Positions 1 through 7,761 of a DNA stretch of 47,495 nucleotides are shown here, one piece after another. Where the stretch lies: NCBI RefSeq assembly GCF_041807705.1, contig NZ_JBGTYY010000016.1:1-47495 (forward strand), read 5' to 3'. The notes beneath the pieces were generated by a model. It had not been told where the DNA came from and did no database searches. It saw only the letters and a list, made by a program, of their open reading frames with translations. This DNA is from Mannheimia sp041807705. GTDB taxonomy: Bacteria > Pseudomonadota > Gammaproteobacteria > Enterobacterales > Pasteurellaceae. Position 1 is the first letter of the stretch. Each line of letters opens with the position of its first letter. The translations under genes and the position numbers were made by a program.

Positions 1-22
1 CTGTTCGGTTTTTGTGATGAAA

Positions 23-135
23 GTTATCGGCTCTCTAAGCTACACAACGAAGTGCTTTCAAGGGACGAGACGAGATGCCGATAACGGGTTGTGTTGCTTA
101 GTTTAACTCATTTGAGATATACAAGACCCGTCCCT
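23..135. repeat. Nested and interlocked inverted repeats downstream of polA
   Basis: No gene is visible in the first 175 bases. GTTATCGGC (23-31) is repeated inverted as GCCGATAAC (77-85). CTAAGCTACACAAC (35-48) is repeated inverted with one mismatch at 88-101. The two pairs interlock in the order A, B, A', B'. A third imperfect pair joins AGGGACGAGAC (61-71) to GACCCGTCCCT (125-135). The outer TGTAGGGACGGGT-like end resembles the ends of another palindromic element at 18289-18349, which suggests a small dispersed repeat. It also lies where a polA terminator would be expected, but no clear U-tract is present. Confidence 0.5.
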
Positions 136-175
136 ACACACAATTATTATTTAGAACTTTGCTAAACTCTATACA

Positions 176-3034
176 CTAATGCGCCTCGTCCCAGTTATCG
201 CCAATGCCCACTTCTGCAATTAGTGGCACTTTAAGCGAAATCGCTTTTTCCATTTCAGCTTTAATGAATTGGCTATATTGCTCTAGTTTATCGGCTTTTA
301 CTTCAAACACTAATTCATCGTGTACTTGCATAATCATCTTGATTTCATCATTACCACAAATCGCCTTATCAATGCCGATCATCGCTACCTTGATAATATC
401 TGCTGCTGTGCCTTGCATTGGGGCATTGATTGCTACACGTTCTGCGGCTTTACGCAAAATCGCATTGCTTGATTTAATATCTGGCAGATATAAACGGCGA
501 CCAAACAAGGTTTCCACATAACCTTTTTCAGCCGCAACTTCACGAATATCCGTCATAAACAGCTGTACTGCAGGATAGCGTTGGAAATAGAGATCCATAT
601 ATTTTTGAGCTTCAGCTCGCCCAATACCCAGTTGGTTTGAAAGCCCGAATGAAGACATTCCATAAATCAGCCCGAAGTTGATCGCTTTGGCACTGCGGCG
701 TTGATCGCTCGTTACTTCATCTAATGCTACACCGAAAATTTCTGCCGCTGTTGCTCGGTGAATATCTTTGCCCTCTGCAAATGCGGTGATCATTCCTTCA
801 TCATTCGCTAAGTGAGCCATAATGCGTAGCTCAATTTGGGAATAATCCGCAGCTACAATTTTATAGCCTTCTCGTGCCACAAATGCTTGGCGAATACGTC
901 TGCCTTCTTCATTTCGGATCGGAATATTCTGTAAGTTTGGATCGCTTGAAGAAAGTCGCCCCGTTGCCGTTACCGCTTGGTTGTATGAAGTATGCACTCG
1001 CCCTGTTTTTTTGTTAATAAGCTGTGGCAGTTTGTCCGTGTAAGTTGATTTCAGCTTACTTAAGCCACGATGTTCCATTAACAATTTCGGCACAAGATGA
1101 CCTTGTTGAGCCAGTTCATCTAACACTTCTTCATTGGTTGATGGCGCACCTTTTGGCGTTTTCTTCAACACAGGCAAGCCTAATTTATCAAACAAGATTT
1201 CTTGTAGCTGTTTGGTTGAAGCAAGGTTAAACACTTGTCCTGCTTCTGTGTGGACCAGCTGCTCGACTTCACTTAAGCGTTTTTCAATTTCTGCCGATTG
1301 CGTTAATAATTTTTTCGGGTCAATCAAAACACCATTGCGTTCAATACGAGAAAGCACGCTAACTAACGGCATTTCAATTTCATTAAACAATTTTACCAAT
1401 TCAGGCTCTTGTGCTAATTTTTGCCATAGCATTTGGTGTAGTTTCATCGTTACATCAGCATCTTCTGCGGCATATTCCGCAGCTTTGCTGATCTCAATTT
1501 TATCAAAGGTCAGTTGATTTTTGCCTTTGCCCGCTAATTCTTCAAACGGAATGGTTTTATGCCCTAAATAGCGGTAAGCCAAATCGTCCATATTATGACG
1601 ACCTGTGCTGTTAAGCGTGTAAGATTCGATCATCGTATCAAATTCAACGCCTTGTAATTCAATGCCGTAGTTAGCAAAAATGGTTAAATCATATTTGATG
1701 TTCTGCCCGATTTTTTTGATCGAACCATTCTCCAAAATCGGCTTAAGTTGAGCTAAACAAGCGGTCAAATTTAACTGATTTTTTACTAATTCATCGCCTA
1801 TTTCACTCGTTGAATCTTCACTCTCACCAAACATATCAGCTTGTTGTGGCTGTACTTTTTGTTTATGACCAAGCGGAATATAGCAAGCCTCGCCATTTTC
1901 AACAGCAAAGGAAATGCCTACTAAATTGGCAGACATAGAGTCTAAACTATCGGTTTCAGTATCCACCGCAATAATATTTGCTGATGTGAGTTTTTCAATC
2001 CAAGCAGCTAATTTTGCTCCTGTATCCACCGTTTCATATTTGCTACGGTCAATAGCGATAGGTTCTGCAAAATTTTCCTCATTTTTAACCGCTTGTGTTG
2101 CTTGGTAGTTATTCGGCACTTTCTCCGCTGGCGTTTGAGTAAGCGGATTTGCATTATGATTGACTTCATTTAACCAACGCTTAAATTCGTAATGTTCAAA
2201 TAATGTGGCAAGCTCCGCACGATTTTGTGGCTGTGTTAAAAGCTGATCGTGAGTAAGCTCTAATTCCACATCGGTTTTGATGGTGGCTAACAGATAAGAT
2301 AAATCCGCATTTTCTTTTTCTGCCTCTAACTTCGGCGCAAAATTTTTTGCACCACGAAACGAAAGTGTCGCAATTTGATCTAAATTTTCATAAATCTGTT
2401 TGAGCGAACCAATCCCTTGTAATAACGCTAATGCTGTTTTTCCGCCTACGCCTTTTACACCCGGGATATTATCGGCAGAATCCCCCATTAAGGCTAAGAA
2501 ATCGATGATCAACTCAGGCGGAATGCCGTATTTTTCGATCACGCCTTCACGGTCAAGCAAGGTATTATTCATCGTGTTAATCAACATAATGTGATCGTTC
2601 ACCAGTTGTGCCATATCTTTATCGCCCGTGCTGATTAACACGTCTTTTCCATCTTTGGCTGCTTGTACCGCTAATGTGCCGATCACATCGTCTGCTTCCA
2701 CCCCCTCAATCGAAATCAGCGGAATGCCTAAGGCTTTGATGATAGCGTGTAACGGCTGAATTTGAGCTCTGAGCTCATCGGGCATTGGTGGGCGGTGCGA
2801 TTTATATTGCTCAAACAATTCATCTCGGAAGGTTTTGCCCTTTGCATCAAACACTACCGCAATATGGCTTGGGTTTACTTGTGAAATCAGGCTTTTTAAC
2901 ATATTCAACACGCCATACATCGCCCCTGTTGGCTCACCATTGCGATTAGTCAGCGGCGGGAATGCGTGAAATGCTCGATATAAATAAGAAGAACCGTCCA
3001 CTAGCACCAGTGGATTTTTTGCGATAGTTGCCAT
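176..3034 (-). CDS. polA: DNA polymerase I
   Basis: Polymerase that removes RNA primers and fills gaps during replication and repair. The protein is 952 residues from the ATG at 3034, which begins MATIAKNPLVLVDGSSYLYR as in this family. A longer in-frame ATG at 3121 would add 29 unrelated residues and lies over the neighbouring terminator, so it is rejected. The N-terminal 5'-3' exonuclease domain (about 1-310) carries the VEADDVIGTLA and GDSADNIPGVKGVG motifs. The proofreading domain keeps DTETDS near residue 358, with the acidic residues needed for 3'-5' exonuclease activity. The polymerase domain shows motif A DYSQIELR, the O-helix RRSAKAINFGLIYG and motif C QVHDELVFEV near the C-terminus. 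It is slightly longer than E. coli Pol I (928). It is transcribed alone, away from the DUF945 gene. Confidence 0.97.
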   Translation of the reverse strand: MATIAKNPLVLVDGSSYLYRAFHAFPPLTNRNGEPTGAMYGVLNMLKSLISQVNPSHIAVVFDAKGKTFRDELFEQYKSHRPPMPDELRAQIQPLHAIIKALGIPLISIEGVEADDVIGTLAVQAAKDGKDVLISTGDKDMAQLVNDHIMLINTMNNTLLDREGVIEKYGIPPELIIDFLALMGDSADNIPGVKGVGGKTALALLQGIGSLKQIYENLDQIATLSFRGAKNFAPKLEAEKENADLSYLLATIKTDVELELTHDQLLTQPQNRAELATLFEHYEFKRWLNEVNHNANPLTQTPAEKVPNNYQATQAVKNEENFAEPIAIDRSKYETVDTGAKLAAWIEKLTSANIIAVDTETDSLDSMSANLVGISFAVENGEACYIPLGHKQKVQPQQADMFGESEDSTSEIGDELVKNQLNLTACLAQLKPILENGSIKKIGQNIKYDLTIFANYGIELQGVEFDTMIESYTLNSTGRHNMDDLAYRYLGHKTIPFEELAGKGKNQLTFDKIEISKAAEYAAEDADVTMKLHQMLWQKLAQEPELVKLFNEIEMPLVSVLSRIERNGVLIDPKKLLTQSAEIEKRLSEVEQLVHTEAGQVFNLASTKQLQEILFDKLGLPVLKKTPKGAPSTNEEVLDELAQQGHLVPKLLMEHRGLSKLKSTYTDKLPQLINKKTGRVHTSYNQAVTATGRLSSSDPNLQNIPIRNEEGRRIRQAFVAREGYKIVAADYSQIELRIMAHLANDEGMITAFAEGKDIHRATAAEIFGVALDEVTSDQRRSAKAINFGLIYGMSSFGLSNQLGIGRAEAQKYMDLYFQRYPAVQLFMTDIREVAAEKGYVETLFGRRLYLPDIKSSNAILRKAAERVAINAPMQGTAADIIKVAMIGIDKAICGNDEIKMIMQVHDELVFEVKADKLEQYSQFIKAEMEKAISLKVPLIAEVGIGDNWDEAH

Positions 3035-3099
3035 AAAAAATCTCTTGAAAATCAAATAAATATTGGCGTTATTATACAAGAATAGTGAAAGAAAGGGAT

Positions 3100-3136
3100 A
3101 AAAAAAGCGTATTTCAGTCATAGCTAAAATACGCTT
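3100..3136 (-). terminator. Intrinsic terminator of the DUF945 gene
   Basis: On the minus strand the arms AAGCGTATTT and AAATACGCTT (3127-3136 and 3105-3114) form a 10-bp stem that is followed by a run of U. It lies 17 bases past the stop codon of the DUF945 gene and just upstream of the polA start. Confidence 0.8.
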
Positions 3137-3152
3137 ATTATTTTATTGAGTA

Positions 3153-4556
3153 TTATTGCCCGAGAGAACCCATTCCCATCATAATCACAAATAACGCCAT
3201 TTGGATTTCATCTTCAGTTAATTCACGACCATTTAAGATTAATTTTTCATTCTCAACTGATAATTCAATCTTCACATTGTTTTCATCTACTTTTCTCAAA
3301 CCATTTTCAGCTTCTGCGTTTGAAAAGACAGCATCAACTTGTTGTTTGGCAACCGCTTTCGCCTCTTCTTCGCTTAATTTCTCTTTTACCATCGAGATTT
3401 GGCGAATAATATCTTCTGCATATTGACGGTTTATATTTGAAGTAAATTTACTCGTTGAAAGTGCTTTTAATACCTCTTGCGTATTGACTATATTTTGCGG
3501 ATCAATTTGAGCGATATTCAATAATAGTGCTAAATCAACTTTACCTTTGCCATTTTCAAACGAGAAATTATTAAGATGGAACTTCACCGATTTTGCCAGC
3601 AACTGCATTAAAAGTTCTGTTGTTTGCGGATCTTCAAATCCTTCAGGTCTAGATAATAGTGGGGTAATATCATTGGTTAATTTGGCATCGAAATCATATG
3701 CCATATCCATTTTTAATTTACCCATTTCAACACCTTCAATGTTAAAAGATGCTGCCTCTAAATCGCCCGTAGACACTACACGATCACCTTTTAATAAGCT
3801 ATCGCCTTTAACCACAATATCTTTTATTTGCGATAACTCGCCCTCTTTAGACTTAAATTCAATAGCTTTAACTTTACCACTGCCTTTTCCTAAGGTTAAA
3901 TGTGGATAGCTTTCATTGTTCTCGGTTTGCATTTCATAAGAAACACCTTGAAGTTGCAAATCAAGTTCTTCTGCTGTTACTTTGACATTATCTAACTCAA
4001 CGCTGCTATCAATTCCTTTCGCTTTCTGATCATAGCTATATTGCATCTTAATTGGTGTTGTTTCAAGAACACCTGTTTCATCACTATATTTAATTGGAGA
4101 AACATCAAAATACCCTTTCACATCGCCCGAATAGCTGATATTAGCCACACCAGAACCAATATGTTCTCCCATTAATTTTTTAAATGGTTCAGGGGCTTGG
4201 AGTTTGCTTTCTGCACTCATCATTACAGGTGCAAGATTAAGTTTCGCTAAGCGATTAAGCGGTAACGGCCCGTGATGAAGTTTATCATTACCGATAAAGT
4301 CTAATTTTTCTCCATCACCAAAATCCACTTCTAAACGATATTTCGCATCAGAGCTAAAGAAATGGCGATCAATCTGCACATCTTTAAGCTCAATATTTGC
4401 ACCGAATTCATTACTTACTTGTTTAAGTTGATTATTTGCTGTAGCGACTAATTCTTGATATTTCTCTTCAACTTGTTTACCTGTGTACCAGCTACCGCCA
4501 ACTACAGCTACACCAAGTACCGCGACTACTGAAAGAGCAATTTTACTTAATTTCAT
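3153..4556 (-). CDS. DUF945 (YdgA-like) family protein
   Basis: A 467-residue protein of the YdgA/DUF945 family, whose biochemical role is not established. The N-terminus has a short positive stretch and one hydrophobic segment (about residues 5-22, IALSVVAVLGVAVVGGSWY) that acts as an uncleaved anchor or signal. The family signature WYTGKQVEEKYQELV follows immediately. The rest is predicted to be extracytoplasmic, with many beta-like polar/hydrophobic alternations such as VELDNVKVTAEELDLQLQGVSY. The C-terminal LILNGRELTEDEIQMALF is also family-like. It stands alone between polA and trpA, with a terminator after it and about 170 bases before it. Many Pasteurellaceae carry several paralogues of this family, so no gene symbol is given. 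Confidence 0.85.
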   Translation of the reverse strand: MKLSKIALSVVAVLGVAVVGGSWYTGKQVEEKYQELVATANNQLKQVSNEFGANIELKDVQIDRHFFSSDAKYRLEVDFGDGEKLDFIGNDKLHHGPLPLNRLAKLNLAPVMMSAESKLQAPEPFKKLMGEHIGSGVANISYSGDVKGYFDVSPIKYSDETGVLETTPIKMQYSYDQKAKGIDSSVELDNVKVTAEELDLQLQGVSYEMQTENNESYPHLTLGKGSGKVKAIEFKSKEGELSQIKDIVVKGDSLLKGDRVVSTGDLEAASFNIEGVEMGKLKMDMAYDFDAKLTNDITPLLSRPEGFEDPQTTELLMQLLAKSVKFHLNNFSFENGKGKVDLALLLNIAQIDPQNIVNTQEVLKALSTSKFTSNINRQYAEDIIRQISMVKEKLSEEEAKAVAKQQVDAVFSNAEAENGLRKVDENNVKIELSVENEKLILNGRELTEDEIQMALFVIMMGMGSLGQ

Positions 4557-4658
4557 AATGTTCCTTTTAAATGTTAAAAAATAGTTACGCCGTTAGATTA
4601 TCATTTTTTATAATTTATTCAACTTAAAAATAGATTTCAGATTTCTAAGAAATATTAA

Positions 4659-4677
4659 GGCGGATAAATTATCCGCC
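4659..4677 (-). terminator. Probable terminator of ydfG-trpB-trpA
   Basis: The palindrome GGCGGATAAATTATCCGCC forms a 7-bp GC-rich stem with a 5-base loop about 50 bases past the trpA stop. On the minus strand it is followed by a U-rich but interrupted tract (UUAAUAUUUCUU). Confidence 0.6.
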
Positions 4678-4726
4678 CAATAAATATCATAATTGCAAAA
4701 TTATTTAAAAAGATGGCCGCTTGTTA

Positions 4727-5536
4727 TTATCTTCTGCTTGCTTCTTTCATTGATTTCACAAACTCCGCCAACTCTTTAAGCAAATTGGCTTGATTGTCTA
4801 AATTACGTTCAATAATTTTCACAATCGCAGAGCCTGAAATTGCACCGTCAGCACCAAGTCGCAAAGCATCTTTTACTTGTTCCGATTTAGCAATACCAAA
4901 GCCTTGTAAGATTGGGGCAGCTCCGGCTTGCTTTAAACTTTCCACTAAATTATCTAAATTACTTGCGTGAGCTTGGTTTTCGGCACTGGTTACACCTGCA
5001 CGAGAAACTAAATAAGTGTAACCTTCGGTTAATTGTGCAATACGTTCAATCGTATTTTCATCTGCATTTGGCGGACAAATAAAGACAGGCTGAATACCAT
5101 ATTTTTTAGCCGTTGGGACGAATTCTTCTGCCGCTAAAATAGGTAAATCCGCAATTAATACGGCATCAACGCCTGTTTGTTGGCAGCGTTGGAAGAATCT
5201 ATCTGCACTTGGCACAAAAATTAAGTTCGCACAAAGCAATAAACCGATTGGAATGTCAGGATATTTCGCTCGAATTTTTGCGATTAACTCAAAGCAAGCA
5301 TCTGTGCTATAACCTGCGTCTAATGCACGCTTGTTTGCGGCTTGAATAACTGGCCCGTCTAATAATGGATCTGAAAATGGGAAGCCTAATTCTAACGCAT
5401 CTGCTCCATTGGCAATCATCGTTTCGATGATTTCAAAACTACGGTCGAAGTCAGGGTCGCATAAGGTTACAAATGGAACGAAAGCTCCTTCGTTTTTTGC
5501 CTTTAAGTTGTTAAATAAAGCATCAAAACGGCTCAT
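4727..5536 (-). CDS. trpA: Tryptophan synthase alpha subunit
   Basis: Cleaves indole-3-glycerol phosphate to indole and glyceraldehyde 3-phosphate, with indole channelled to TrpB. The ATG at 5536 gives 269 residues (E. coli 268) beginning MSRFDALFNNL. It lies one base after the trpB stop, with the ribosome site GGAGGAG just upstream. An upstream in-frame ATG at 5551 would put that ribosome site inside the gene, so it is rejected. The catalytic Glu is in GADALELGFPFSDPLLDGP and the second acid in FICPPNADENT-like surroundings. The phosphate-binding GFGIAKSEQV and GADGAISGSAIV segments are present. It is the last gene of ydfG-trpB-trpA and is likely translationally coupled to trpB. Confidence 0.97.
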   Translation of the reverse strand: MSRFDALFNNLKAKNEGAFVPFVTLCDPDFDRSFEIIETMIANGADALELGFPFSDPLLDGPVIQAANKRALDAGYSTDACFELIAKIRAKYPDIPIGLLLCANLIFVPSADRFFQRCQQTGVDAVLIADLPILAAEEFVPTAKKYGIQPVFICPPNADENTIERIAQLTEGYTYLVSRAGVTSAENQAHASNLDNLVESLKQAGAAPILQGFGIAKSEQVKDALRLGADGAISGSAIVKIIERNLDNQANLLKELAEFVKSMKEASRR

Positions 5537-5537
5537 T

Positions 5538-6728
5538 TTACTCTCCTCCATTTAAAATTTTATCGACCGTGAAAATGTCTTTATCGCCACGCCCTGATAA
5601 ATTTACTACTAACAACTGCTCTTTTTCAGGATTTTGCTTAATCAATTTCAAGGCATAAGCCAATGCGTGTGAAGATTCTAATGCAGGAATAATCCCTTCA
5701 TTTTTAGCAAGAGCTTGGAAAGCCTCTAACGCTTCTTGGTCAGTAATAGAAACATATTCTGCTCGCCCTGTTGCATTTAAATAAGCGTGCTGAGGCCCAA
5801 CCGATGGGAAATCCAAGCCTGCGGAAATAGAATAAGATTCTTCAATTTGTCCGTCTTTATCTTGCATAATAGGCGATTTCATACCAAAATAAATACCCGT
5901 TGTACCGTGCTTAAGCGGTGCACCGTGTTCGCCTGTTTCAATGCCTTTACCTGCCGGCTCTACACCAATTAATTTCACTGATTTTTCTTCAATAAAGTCT
6001 GCAAACATACCAATCGCATTAGAACCACCACCCACAGCCGCAATCACTGCATCTGGCAAGCGGTCTTCTTTTGCTAGAATTTGGCGTTTGGTTTCTTCGC
6101 CAATCATTTTTTGGAATTCACGTACTATTGTCGGAATTGGGTGAGGGCCTGCTGCCGTACCAATTAAATAATGGGTAGTCTCATAGTTCGCTGCCCAATC
6201 ACGCATTGCCTCACAGCAGGCATCTTTTAATGAGCAAGAGCCTTTCTGAACAGGTATCACCTCTGCTCCCATCAAATGCATACGGAATACATTTGGCGAT
6301 TGACGTTCCACATCTTTCGCCCCCATATAGACCACACAAGGCATACCCAGCATTGCACAGGCAAGAGCAGTTGCCACACCGTGCTGCCCTGCTCCTGTTT
6401 CAGCGATGATACGGGTTTTGCCCATACGTTTTGCCAGTAAAATTTGCCCTAGCACTTGGTTGGTTTTATGGGCTCCACCGTGTAATAAATCTTCACGTTT
6501 TAAATAAAGTTTGGTATTCGTGCCTTTAGTCAAGTTACGGCAAAGGGTCAATGCTGTTGGTCGCCCTGCGTAGTTTTTTAATAAATCGGCAAATTCTGCT
6601 TGGAATGTTGGATCTTGTTGAGCATCAACAAAAGCCTGCTCTAATTCTTTGAGTACAGGCACTAAAATTTCGGGTACATACATACCACCAAATTCGCCAA
6701 AATAAGGATCAAGAAGTGTGTCTGACAT
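5538..6728 (-). CDS. trpB: Tryptophan synthase beta subunit
   Basis: PLP enzyme that condenses indole with serine to give tryptophan. Its 396 residues match the usual length (E. coli 397). The PLP lysine lies in HGGAHKTNQVLGQ (about residues 82-94). The phosphate-binding glycine loop AAVGGGSNAIGMF is intact, as are the ETGAGQHGVATA and GLDFPSVGPQHAYL segments. The gene is preceded by ydfG and followed with a one-base gap by trpA. The remaining trp genes are not in this window. The split fits the Pasteurellaceae arrangement in which trpBA travels with the short-chain dehydrogenase gene. A short perfect palindrome lies in the ydfG-trpB gap. Confidence 0.97.
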   Translation of the reverse strand: MSDTLLDPYFGEFGGMYVPEILVPVLKELEQAFVDAQQDPTFQAEFADLLKNYAGRPTALTLCRNLTKGTNTKLYLKREDLLHGGAHKTNQVLGQILLAKRMGKTRIIAETGAGQHGVATALACAMLGMPCVVYMGAKDVERQSPNVFRMHLMGAEVIPVQKGSCSLKDACCEAMRDWAANYETTHYLIGTAAGPHPIPTIVREFQKMIGEETKRQILAKEDRLPDAVIAAVGGGSNAIGMFADFIEEKSVKLIGVEPAGKGIETGEHGAPLKHGTTGIYFGMKSPIMQDKDGQIEESYSISAGLDFPSVGPQHAYLNATGRAEYVSITDQEALEAFQALAKNEGIIPALESSHALAYALKLIKQNPEKEQLLVVNLSGRGDKDIFTVDKILNGGE

Positions 6729-6750
6729 AATATTTCCTTTTCTATTATCT

Positions 6751-6774
6751 ACCCCTCTCCCATTGGAGAGGGGT
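6751..6774. repeat. Perfect 10-bp palindrome between ydfG and trpB
   Basis: ACCCCTCTCC, a CATT loop, then GGAGAGGGGT. It lies inside the operon, between the ydfG stop and the trpB start. It is not followed by a convincing U-tract on either strand, so it is probably a processing or stability hairpin or a dispersed repeat rather than a strong terminator. A related CCCCTCT core occurs in the larger repeat at 45639-45693. Confidence 0.6.
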
Positions 6775-6780
6775 ATTAAA

Positions 6781-7533
6781 TTATAAATTTCTAGCTACAT
6801 TCAAGGCTGATGATGTTTGAGCCACCGGCATTACTTCAACTCGGTTAATATTAACGTGTTCCGGCTGTTGATTTAGCCAAAGCACAATATTAGCCACATC
6901 TTCAGGGCGAACAAATTCGACATTTTCATAAATTTTTGCGGCTTTCTCATCATCGCCTTTAAAGCGAACGTTGGAAAATTCTGTTCCTCCACATAGGCCT
7001 GGCTCAACGTTAGACACTCGCACTTTTGTACCCGCCAAATCGGCTCGCAAATTTAAGCTAAACTGTTTTACAAAGGCTTTCGTGCCACCATACACATTAC
7101 CGCCTGGGTAAGGGTAAGTTCCTGCAATCGAGCCGATATTAATAATATGACCAGAATTTTGTTCCACCATTTCAGGAAGAACTAAACGGGTCATTGTGAC
7201 TAAACCTTTAATATTAGTATCGATCATTTGATACCAATCATCTAAATTTGCTTTATGAGCAGGCTCTAAGCCTAGTGCTAAACCTGCATTATTAACCAAT
7301 AAATCAATCTTTCGCCAACCTTGAGGGCGGCTGTTTAAGGCTTTTTCAACTTCCGATGAGTCTTGAATATCAAATGCAAGCGGTAGAAAATTATCGCCAA
7401 ATTGCAAATGTAGCTCCTTTAAACGCTCGGCTCGTCTGCCTGTGCCAATCACTTTATAGCCTGATTGAAGAAGTAATTTACAAATTGCTAAACCAAAACC
7501 AGCAGTTGCACCTGTTACTAATGCTGTTTTCAT
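6781..7533 (-). CDS. ydfG: Short-chain dehydrogenase YdfG (3-hydroxy acid dehydrogenase type)
   Basis: NADP-dependent short-chain dehydrogenase. Characterised YdfG enzymes oxidise L-allo-threonine, serine and other 3-hydroxy acids, including 3-hydroxypropionate. The 250 residues start with the Rossmann motif TGATAGFG (about 7-14). The classic NNAG motif is near residue 86, and the catalytic Ser-Tyr-Lys set is visible as IGSIAGTYPYPGGNVYGGTKAFVKQ. The ribosome site AAGGGG is six bases before the ATG. It is the first gene of an apparent ydfG-trpB-trpA operon behind a TrpR-like operator, so it is probably expressed under tryptophan control. Why a serine/3-hydroxy acid dehydrogenase belongs there is not shown by the sequence; serine is the TrpB co-substrate. 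Confidence 0.9.
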   Translation of the reverse strand: MKTALVTGATAGFGLAICKLLLQSGYKVIGTGRRAERLKELHLQFGDNFLPLAFDIQDSSEVEKALNSRPQGWRKIDLLVNNAGLALGLEPAHKANLDDWYQMIDTNIKGLVTMTRLVLPEMVEQNSGHIINIGSIAGTYPYPGGNVYGGTKAFVKQFSLNLRADLAGTKVRVSNVEPGLCGGTEFSNVRFKGDDEKAAKIYENVEFVRPEDVANIVLWLNQQPEHVNINRVEVMPVAQTSSALNVARNL

Positions 7534-7555
7534 CTTTTTCCCCTTAAAAATAAAA

Positions 7556-7575
7556 TGTACTATTATAGTAGTACA
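7556..7575 (-). promoter_or_regulatory. TrpR-like operator over the ydfG-trpBA promoter
   Basis: TGTACTA-N6-TAGTACA, with perfect 7-bp arms. The outer arms equal those of the E. coli TrpR consensus (GTACTAGTTAACTAGTAC), although the central CTAG half-sites each differ by one base. On the minus strand the spacer contains TATAAT, a consensus -10, with TTGCAA 19 bases upstream as a weak -35. A repressor here would block RNA polymerase directly. The site is 23 bases before the ydfG start. Confidence 0.72.
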
Positions 7576-7613
7576 AAAAAATTAAATTGCAAGAAATAAT
7601 ATAACCTATAAAC

Positions 7614-7640
7614 GAAAAAAGCGTACCATAAAGGTACGCT
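7614..7640 (-). terminator. Intrinsic terminator after lysW and the sRNA candidate
   Basis: On the minus strand, AGCGUACC, a UUUAU loop and GGUACGCU are followed by U6. It is a complete rho-independent terminator about 120 bases past the lysW stop, and it separates lysW from the ydfG promoter. Confidence 0.85.
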
Positions 7641-7702
7641 AAATACATAGGAGGATCTTATTTTAAGATTTATATAACACAACATTCGATATCCATATCT
7701 TG
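7614..7702 (-). ncRNA. Candidate CRP-activated small RNA downstream of lysW
   Basis: A gene-free segment of about 89 nt with its own promoter signals and a strong intrinsic terminator. Reading from about 7702 down, the transcript has an A/U-rich 5' part and then a small hairpin, AUCUUA-AAA-UAAGAU. Next comes an unpaired AUCCUCCUAUGUAUU stretch resembling an anti-Shine-Dalgarno seed, then the terminator hairpin with a U6 tail. This order (stem, C-rich single strand, terminator) is typical of Hfq-type regulators such as enterobacterial CyaR, which is also CRP-activated and carries a CCUCC seed. No sequence homology to CyaR is claimed. The only ORFs are an 8-codon and a 15-codon frame without good ribosome sites. 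Expression is inferred, not shown. Confidence 0.5.
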
Positions 7703-7708
7703 AGTTGC

Positions 7709-7751
7709 ATTCTATACCATAAAGAAATTTAATTCTGTGATTGCCTTCACA
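7709..7751 (-). promoter_or_regulatory. Class II CRP-dependent promoter candidate
   Basis: TGTGA-AGGCAA-TCACA on the minus strand (7736-7751) is a perfect CRP core. The -10 element TAGAAT (7714-7709) lies so that the centre of the CRP site falls at -41.5 if the transcript starts at 7702. That is exactly the class II position. There is no recognisable -35 hexamer, as is usual for such promoters. The site begins 11 bases after the lysW stop codon, so it cannot serve lysW. Confidence 0.65.
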
Positions 7752-7761
7752 TTTTTAGAAA

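Noticed and set aside
1..175. Spot 42-like RNA next to polA
   Set aside because: The position recalls E. coli spf, but I see no matching sequence, promoter or terminator; the region is dominated by inverted repeats.
3035..3121. Longer polA frame starting at 3121
   Set aside because: The extra 29 residues are unlike Pol I and the start lies in the terminator of the neighbouring gene.
7667..7711. Short minus-strand frames (15 and 8 codons) in the sRNA candidate
   Set aside because: The longer one starts within the predicted -10 and the shorter has no ribosome site. Neither is a convincing peptide.
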